From positions 4,077,476 to 4,141,475 of the forward strand of contig OX030966.1 in the NCBI GenBank assembly GCA_943735955.1: a DNA stretch of 64,000 bases, given 5' to 3'. The stretch is from Piscicola geometra (taxonomy: Eukaryota; Annelida; Clitellata; Hirudinida; Piscicolidae). The translations under genes and the position numbers were made by a program. The notes under the pieces were generated by a model. The model was not told the DNA's origin. It ran no database searches and saw nothing but the letters and a program-made list of their open reading frames with translations. Numbering within the stretch: the first letter of the stretch is position 1; each line of letters begins with the position of its first letter. Below, one piece after another: positions 57,766 through 64,000 of this stretch.

Positions 57766-59442
57766 TTGTGTTTGTGTTTGTGTGTGTGTGTTTGTGTGTG
57801 TGTGTGTTTGTGTGTGTGTGCGTGTGTGTGTAGTGCTGCTATGAATGAAACAAAGGCTATATCAAAAATCCCCACCACTACAGAGAGGCAACCTCAACAC
57901 CCGCTTGGCGAAACTGGATGATGAGGAAGGTGGCTACGATGCCATGGTTCTAGCCCATGCAGGCCTTGCTAGGCTCGGATGGCACAGTCGCATCACGCAG
58001 GTTTGTAGAGGTGGATTGAGGGTTTTAAAAAAATATTTTTTGACTTTTCAAAAGTATGTTTTGACTTTTTCCAATTTATTATTTTTTCTTTCCAAAAATA
58101 TTTTTTTATCTATTCAAAATAATTTTTTTATCTTTGTATAAATATTTTAATCATTAAAAAAATGCTTTCGTAATATATATGCCTATTCACTCAACCCCTC
58201 TCATTCACCCAACTCACATACACACACCCAATCTTATCCCCCCTCTCGAATCGACAGAGGCTTTCGACAGACACTGTGATGTACGCAGTGGGACAGGGCG
58301 CCATGTGTGTGGAGTGCAGGTCGGATGACCTGGACACCCTTCAGCTCCTCTCCCACGTCAACCACCCTCCCACCGCCCTCGCCTGTCTTTCTGAACGTGC
58401 CTTCCTCAGAAAACTTGTCAGAGATTAGATGGAAATTTATGATAATGATTCATAATAATACGTTAATAATATTCTTCGTTGTATTACATTGTATAGAAGT
58501 TCTTAATTAATTCATGCCATGATTATAATCATTTAATAATTATTAACCCTTATAATAATAATTTCTAGTAATTTTTTTATTAATCCCGGTCATGATTATT
58601 AAACCTAAACTTTCACCACCACCATCTATCCAGCCCCTTACTATAGGCCACTCACCATTTCCACCCACCCACCGCCATGACCATCCTTCACCTCCCCTCC
58701 CAACACACACACAGGAGGGGGGCTGCAGTGTGCCGGTTGCGGTGATGTGTAAGCTGGAAGGGGACCAGTTGTATCTGAAGGGTGGGGTCTACAGCTTCAA
58801 CGGCAAAAACAGTCTCGAAGACAGTCTTTCGGTCACGCTGGAGGGCTACACCGACCAGTTGGACGTCGCCAAATATACCGTCGATCCGACCAAACATGTA
58901 CTTTTATCAGGGTGGATCATGGGGAAGAAATAACTGGGAGTATTCATAAATTTGGTTCTTTTGGTTAAAATGGTTTGGTTTTTCCATTTATGAGAACTCT
59001 ATTATATAAATGTTTGTATTATTTACATTTTCTGCCGTCAAATCTTCCACTAGCCAAACTACCACAACCATAGCTGACGTCTGTCATGGTGGGGGACATA
59101 GCTTGGCCGCACCAGGAAGCAGCATTTCAGCTTGGAATCTCACTGGCTGAGAGGTATTGTACTTTATATTTTGAGGGAATCTGGTTTTTTTATTTTAATT
59201 ATAGCGTATTTGAATAATTTATTCGAATTTTATGAAAATTAGAAAAGCTTTTAATCGCATTCACATTGGACAAGTTGAAATGTGAGTTTTCAAAATTAAT
59301 TAATATAAGCAATATAAATTAATTAATATAATTAAATTAATTGATGCACAGGCTGAAGGAGAGAGGGGCGAATGACATTCTCAAGGAGGCGAGGGCAATC
59401 TACAAGGAAAAGGAGATGCTCAAGAAAAACGCGGTTAAATAA
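56433..59442 (+). CDS. HMBS: hydroxymethylbilane synthase (porphobilinogen deaminase), 11 exons, 362 aa
   Basis: Joins four porphobilinogens into hydroxymethylbilane in cytosolic heme synthesis. Exons: 56433-56480, 56558-56630, 56743-56792, 56949-57082, 57288-57365, 57653-57728, 57884-58000, 58258-58416, 58715-58897, 59074-59153, 59352-59442; all phases agree, 1089 nt, length as in vertebrates. Motifs in order: [49 protein letters not shown] with catalytic Asp86, [37 protein letters not shown], and EGGCSVPV with Cys249, the residue that holds the dipyrromethane cofactor. All key residues are intact, so the enzyme is probably active. Exon 4 must use the donor GCGC before GTTAGA, since only this restores the AICxRxDxxDA block. 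An AATAAA lies about 95 bp after the stop. Confidence 0.95.
57525..57605 (+). repeat. 21-bp tandem repeat in HMBS intron 5
   Basis: Four copies of CATCATTACTATCATCAGCAC. Confidence 0.9.
57735..57832 (+). repeat. GT-rich microsatellite in HMBS intron 6
   Basis: TGTGTGTGTTTGTG units following the donor at 57729. Confidence 0.85.
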
Positions 59443-60052
59443 TGCAGCGCCATACAAATCCGCCCCATATGAATTGAATGCTTGGACACCATACTCATGC
59501 AAGTGCATTCCTCATATCTACTGATTTTCATGAAAGTAAAATAAAATCATGTTCAATTTCGTTTGTGCGTCGAGTGGTTTCTTGAAATGGTTTTTTAAGT
59601 GGATCTTTTTTTGAAATATATTTATGGTTTAATTATGGAATTAGTAACTAGGAAACGGCATAAAAAAATAATATGTTCAACATGCTTTTATCTAGCCATC
59701 TTCACAAAAATATTAAATAACAAAATGCACAGTTCTAGAAATATCTTCGAAATTTGATAAAATAGGAAAAAAGTATTAAAATGTAATTTAATTTTAAAGT
59801 TGAACCAAAATTTTCCTAAAATTATCAATTTTCATAAATCAGTTGAATACATTTTTAATGAATGACATTTACAACACTTTACAATGATCACTGACTATTT
59901 GAATACTTGAAAAGTTTTTTTCAAAATTGTAAAATCATTAAAAAGCGGCCCATTGATGGAATCATCGGGATGTTTTAATCTCAAGAAAGAAAAATATACT
60001 GGAAGATCCATGCATTTACATCTGTACAAGCCGCAAGAGAGTCGTTAAAAGG
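59443..60052. other. intergenic between convergent HMBS and SLC6 gene
   Basis: AT-rich 3' flanks. No coding signal seen. Confidence 0.5.
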
Positions 60053-63000
60053 TTAACTTGTGCCCGCTAACTCCGCTTCTAATCTCGCTTTTTCAGGCCC
60101 TGGAAGCCATTTGGAAGAAGGTTTCGTCAGTGCCCAGAGGCGCTGTGTGTGTGGGTGAGTATCGAGATGATGGGGTAGGTTGAAGGAGTGGTAGTTTGTG
60201 TGAGGAGTAGGGAAAAGACAACTCTAGTGTTGGAAAGAATATTTCATGGGACGTATCTAGACCTTAATAGAGTAAATTATACAAGTAAAATAACAGATCT
60301 TAAATTCTTAATAAAGTATAATTAGTTCTTAAACTTAAGAAAATAAATCTTTACCCATCCGAAAGCGATGCCATCATACTCGGCTTGTGCGTACGAATCG
60401 ATGACGATGAAGACTGCAACAATGGGCACCACCACAACAGACACCCAGGCCATCATGTTTCCAAGCACTTGGCTCCAATAGGGGTAGGGGAGGTTGTTCG
60501 AGTAGGTGATGGCTTTGTGGTCAACGAAACTGAAAACCAAAATACCCTGGAGATGGGAAGATAAAAATTTAGCTGAACAGAATTTATTTGGAGCAGAAAC
60601 ATTTCACATCCAAATTATTTTTCTTCTTACACATAAACTATTTTTCTTTATTTGATGTTTTCATTAGAATTTAAAAATATATTCCCATTTCGCTCACGAA
60701 CCAAGATGAGGATTGGAGAGACAATCTTGAATAGTGCCCACCAATGCCACCACAGCTTTATGCTCGTCATTGTTTCCAGGTCTTGCATCAACTTTCTGGC
60801 ACCTAATGGGGGAAGGGGGTGTAAAAACTAAATGATTTTAAAGCAATAATCTAATTATAAATCAATCAAATAAAATTTAAATTAATTTCACAAAAAGTCA
60901 TATTGTTCATGAAAAAAAGTAAATTTGTTATCAAAAACATAGCAATGTCTCCCAACCATAGACCCACGAAAAGACGATGATTTCGAAGGCGGCTATGAGG
61001 ACCAGTGAGAAACCACTCGAATAGGTGGTCATCAGCTCTAACCAGTATAACCCAGACTGCGTGGAAGACGAGAAAAGGTCTATATAATATATTCTATATT
61101 ATATTATAGTCTATAACTTATAGTTCTTATAATTATTGATTAAAATCCCAATCTAAGCTTATAAGATATAGCGCATGTTAAAATTCACATCGAAGATCCT
61201 AGGTACTGAAAAATTAAGTTTTAGTAAAAGCTTAGATTTGCATCTCAATCAATAGTTAATTTTTTAACAAAGTCTTATTATTTTAACACAATTTAGTCTG
61301 ATAACCAACCTCCGTTACATTTACCGATTTTTCCCTAATATTTTATTCATTTCACAAACCAAAGACCATCCTCTTTCATAATATATCCTATTCTATCCAT
61401 TCTATCCCTATTCCTGTGCCTTCTTACTTACCACTAAGCCTTTCACAAATAACAGTCACACCCTACTAACCCCATATCCCACCCACCCTTAAACACATCG
61501 TGAGACCCAGTAAGAACATGATGAAGCAGATAGAGGCAGATACCAAGGGTTTCCAACGACGTAAGACCGGGTAGAAGTCGACTATGGCCGTCATTAGGGT
61601 TTCAATGTTTGCCATCTATTGTTGTGCAAGGAGTTGAGATTAGTCTTAAAAGGTGGAAACTATCAATACTTTAATTAAAAAAGAATTATAAATGTGAAAC
61701 AATGTTTTCTCTGAATTCAAAAACGAGGCATACTTTTTATTAATGTTAAGGACATTATCAAAATTTTCTTTAATATATGTTAATAAATTAACACTTTAGG
61801 TTGTTATTTCGCTAACCAGGGTCTTAAATTATCGTTTTACTCATTCAAGTCCGACATTCAGACTCACTTGAGTGTCGACTCCAAGAGTGAGGAGCATGAG
61901 GAAAAAGAGGGTGGCCCAGAGTTGAGGGGGAGGTAGGTACGTCATCACTTCTGGGTAGACTATGAACGCCAAGCCTGGACCTTGTGGTTTCAAGTTATTA
62001 TACGTGTATAACATGATATATTCTGGATTTTTGGTTATCTTGCTATTTGATTTTTTATTTTAATATTTTATTATTTAAATCATATTGTTTTTAATACTCA
62101 TACTTTGAAGAGTTTTTTTTGTAAGTCTAGTTTTATATAACGTAGAATAATATTTTTTGCGAAATTATTCAAAAACCCCACCAAACCTGACTTGACGACG
62201 CGTTCGACCTCGACGTTGAGCTTGAAAGCCATGTGGCCCATGATGGCGAAAACAGCGAAGCCCGCCAATATGCTTGTGACTGCATCCAGCCCGACCACCA
62301 GGAGGGTGTCTCTGTGGCGTATTGATTGAAGCACGTGAAACTATATCTTGTATTTGGACTATAAATACAATATCTTGTAATTGGACTATTAATACAATAT
62401 CTTGTATTTGGACTATTAATACAATATCTTGTATTTGGACTTAATAATAAAAAATCTTGTATTTGGACTATTAATAAAATATCTTGTATTTAGACTATTA
62501 ATACACATTTTTGTATGTAGACTATTACAACAAGCACCTGTAAATGTTATTGTTGAATTTGTTGTAGCTGGCGAACGTCATCAAACCACCCATGCCGACA
62601 CTCAGCGAGAAAAACACTTGGCCTGCCGCATCAACCCACACCTGATTTTGAAGGAACCAACGTTAGCTATCATGTCTAGGATTTGTATGTAGATTTTGTA
62701 TGGATTAAAAAAAAGAAATTAAGGTTTTGTTTCTTATTCAATCATCAAGAACCTCTTCTGGATAAATCTTATAAATATTTATTAAATGTGAGTACTTGAC
62801 CTTCAATTATTATGTTAGTTTTGAGGTAATTTTTTAGAGCTCAAACCCCTATTTTTATAACGGGTTTAAATAATCATTATGGGTGAAGAAGTATTTCATT
62901 CGCTTCAACATTTCAAGCTGTGTTTGCATGCATAATTTTGGTTTTAATTGTTTTATTATTATTTTGAATTATTCGAAAAGTCAACCGTTGAAAATGAAAG

Positions 63001-64000
63001 TAACGGAACATTAAGATAAAATTCTAATTATTCTAAAGCAGAGCCTACAAATGTAGCTCATTGATAGATGGTTTAGTAGCGAATAAATAATATACTGTAT
63101 TGATTAACAAGATTGATAAGTGTTTTTCACTCTTAATGAATGTTTTAATCAATTTTTTAAAGTACAAAAATCTATTTAGGAATTAAATAGCGGTGGTTTT
63201 TAAAGTCAAAACATTTAGACCGCTCTTTCTAATTGTTAATTTCATTCACAGTCGCACAATACTGACCCGATTCAGTATTAAAACACAATATTTTGTAAAA
63301 TAAAGCTTAGTTGAGGACTTTGAATAAATGTATAAAACTAGAATTTATTAATAAATGCTACTTTAAAAAAAAGATAAAATCGAGAAGAAAATATTTGCCT
63401 AGGCATACGGTTCTATTGATCATTGATACGTAATGTAGATGAAGCAAATGGTGAATTGTTTACTTGAGTTGTAAGGTTGGTTCAGCTTAGTTGTCGTATA
63501 TGTGATTTGAGTTCAGTCAAATTCTCCCGGCTTAGTTGCATTATATATATATATAAATTATATTTATTTATTGTGTAATAGATTTTCAAGAGCAAAAGAT
63601 GGTTTTAAATAACTTATTAGAAGAAAAAAAGTCTAACTTTAGCGTCAGCGAGTCTGTTCCAGTCAGGCCTGATGTAGTATAAAACGCCTTTTAGAGATCC
63701 ATCCAAGGTCGCCCCTCTGACCAAAAAGATGAACAATACCACGTAAGGAAAGAGCGCCGTGAAATATACCACCTACAAATAAGTGGGAAGGGATGGAGAG
63801 AAATAATGTGTTTTTTTTGAAAAGAAGAAAAATTTTAGTTTGTTAAATGTTCGAAGGATGAGAGGAAGCACAGATTGACTTTCAGCCCACCTTTCCTGCT
63901 GACTTGATTCCCTTGAGCGTGCACAACCAGCAAACGATCCATGCCAGCAAGAGCACCAGCACCAACTCCCATTGCAGTTTGCCAGAGTCTTCTATGCCAT
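60053..64000 (-). CDS. SLC6-family Na+/Cl- dependent transporter, C-terminal part, 10 exons
   Basis: Minus-strand exons: 64000-63891 (cut by the window), 63772-63638, 62641-62538, 62311-62187, 61980-61868, 61615-61487, 61056-60957, 60802-60702, 60546-60355, 60142-60053; all phases agree, 398 residues seen. It covers about TM4 to the C-terminus: [17 protein letters not shown] (TM4), [20 protein letters not shown] (TM5), [20 protein letters not shown] (TM6 and Cl- site region), [20 protein letters not shown] (TM7), [13 protein letters not shown] and [13 protein letters not shown] (TM8), then TM9-12. The last exon ([20 protein letters not shown]) is a typical SLC6 cytosolic tail. It imports amino acids, neurotransmitters or osmolytes with Na+ and Cl-. 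The substrate residues of TM1 and TM3 lie off the window, so the subtype stays open; wording resembles glycine/neurotransmitter carriers more than nutrient carriers. Confidence 0.93.
62337..62525. repeat. 27-bp tandem repeat in SLC6 intron
   Basis: About seven copies of ATCTTGTATTTGGACTATTA plus ATACAAT, drifting to the right. Located between exons 62641-62538 and 62311-62187. Confidence 0.85.
62642..63637. other. long SLC6 intron
   Basis: Nearly 1 kb of AT-rich sequence between the TM5 exon and the TM6 exon, with a short TA run at 63543-63552. The protein reads straight across (LADAK then VWVDAAG), so no exon is missing here. Confidence 0.6.

Noticed and set aside
60097..60154. Plus-strand exon-like stretch ([17 protein letters not shown]), at first taken for a uroporphyrinogen-III synthase exon beside HMBS
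   Set aside because: The opposite strand encodes the last SLC6 exon (60142-60053), with matching phase and a typical SLC6 tail. The plus-strand frame is its shadow.

Overview
This window is AT-rich animal nuclear DNA. Seven genes are split into many short exons by GT-AG introns of about 100-4500 bp; exons are richer in GC than their surroundings. A chitin-binding peritrophin-type domain, a SLC6 transporter, a membrane adenylate cyclase, Ig-domain exons, ALADIN and porphobilinogen deaminase together indicate an invertebrate metazoan, most likely a protostome. The vWA gene recalls spiralian (annelid/mollusc-like) proteins, but that is a memory-based impression. Gene models were assembled by hand: conserved blocks were found on both strands and joined through splice sites whose phases agree. 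Layout, left to right: (1) 294-6388, minus: an arrestin-domain protein with a very long disordered N-terminus; its 3' end is unresolved. (2) 9718-11296: a hAT transposon remnant with matching terminal inverted repeats and an 8-bp target duplication, 205 bp upstream of the next start codon. (3) 11502-26098, plus: a 22-exon membrane adenylate cyclase (2093 aa predicted) with both catalytic halves, altered residues in the active site and a long C-terminal tail. (4) 27010-29525, minus: a secreted protein with a novel-looking N-terminal region, a vWA domain and a chitin-binding domain, behind a clear TATA box. (5) 34729-41210, plus: a surface or GPI-anchored protein with three Ig-like domains. Two further phase-compatible exons near 42.3-42.5 kb may give another 3' end. 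(6) 46877-47221, plus: an isolated GC-rich coding exon of unknown function. (7) 48544-55981, minus: ALADIN (AAAS, nuclear pore WD-repeat protein), with a decayed piggyBac element in one intron. (8) 56433-59442, plus: hydroxymethylbilane synthase (HMBS), complete, 11 exons, starting about 450 bp from the 5'-most ALADIN exon found. (9) 60053-64000, minus: the C-terminal two thirds of a SLC6 Na+/Cl- coupled transporter, continuing past the window. The genes look like an unrelated housekeeping and surface-protein neighbourhood, not an operon. HMBS acts in cytosolic heme synthesis, ALADIN at the nuclear pore, and adenylate cyclase, SLC6, Ig and arrestin proteins in membrane signalling and trafficking. 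Much of the remaining DNA is simple repeat: CA, ATG/CAT triplet arrays, and 17-, 21-, 24-, 27-, 39- and 110-bp tandem repeats. No rRNA, convincing tRNA or CRISPR array was found.
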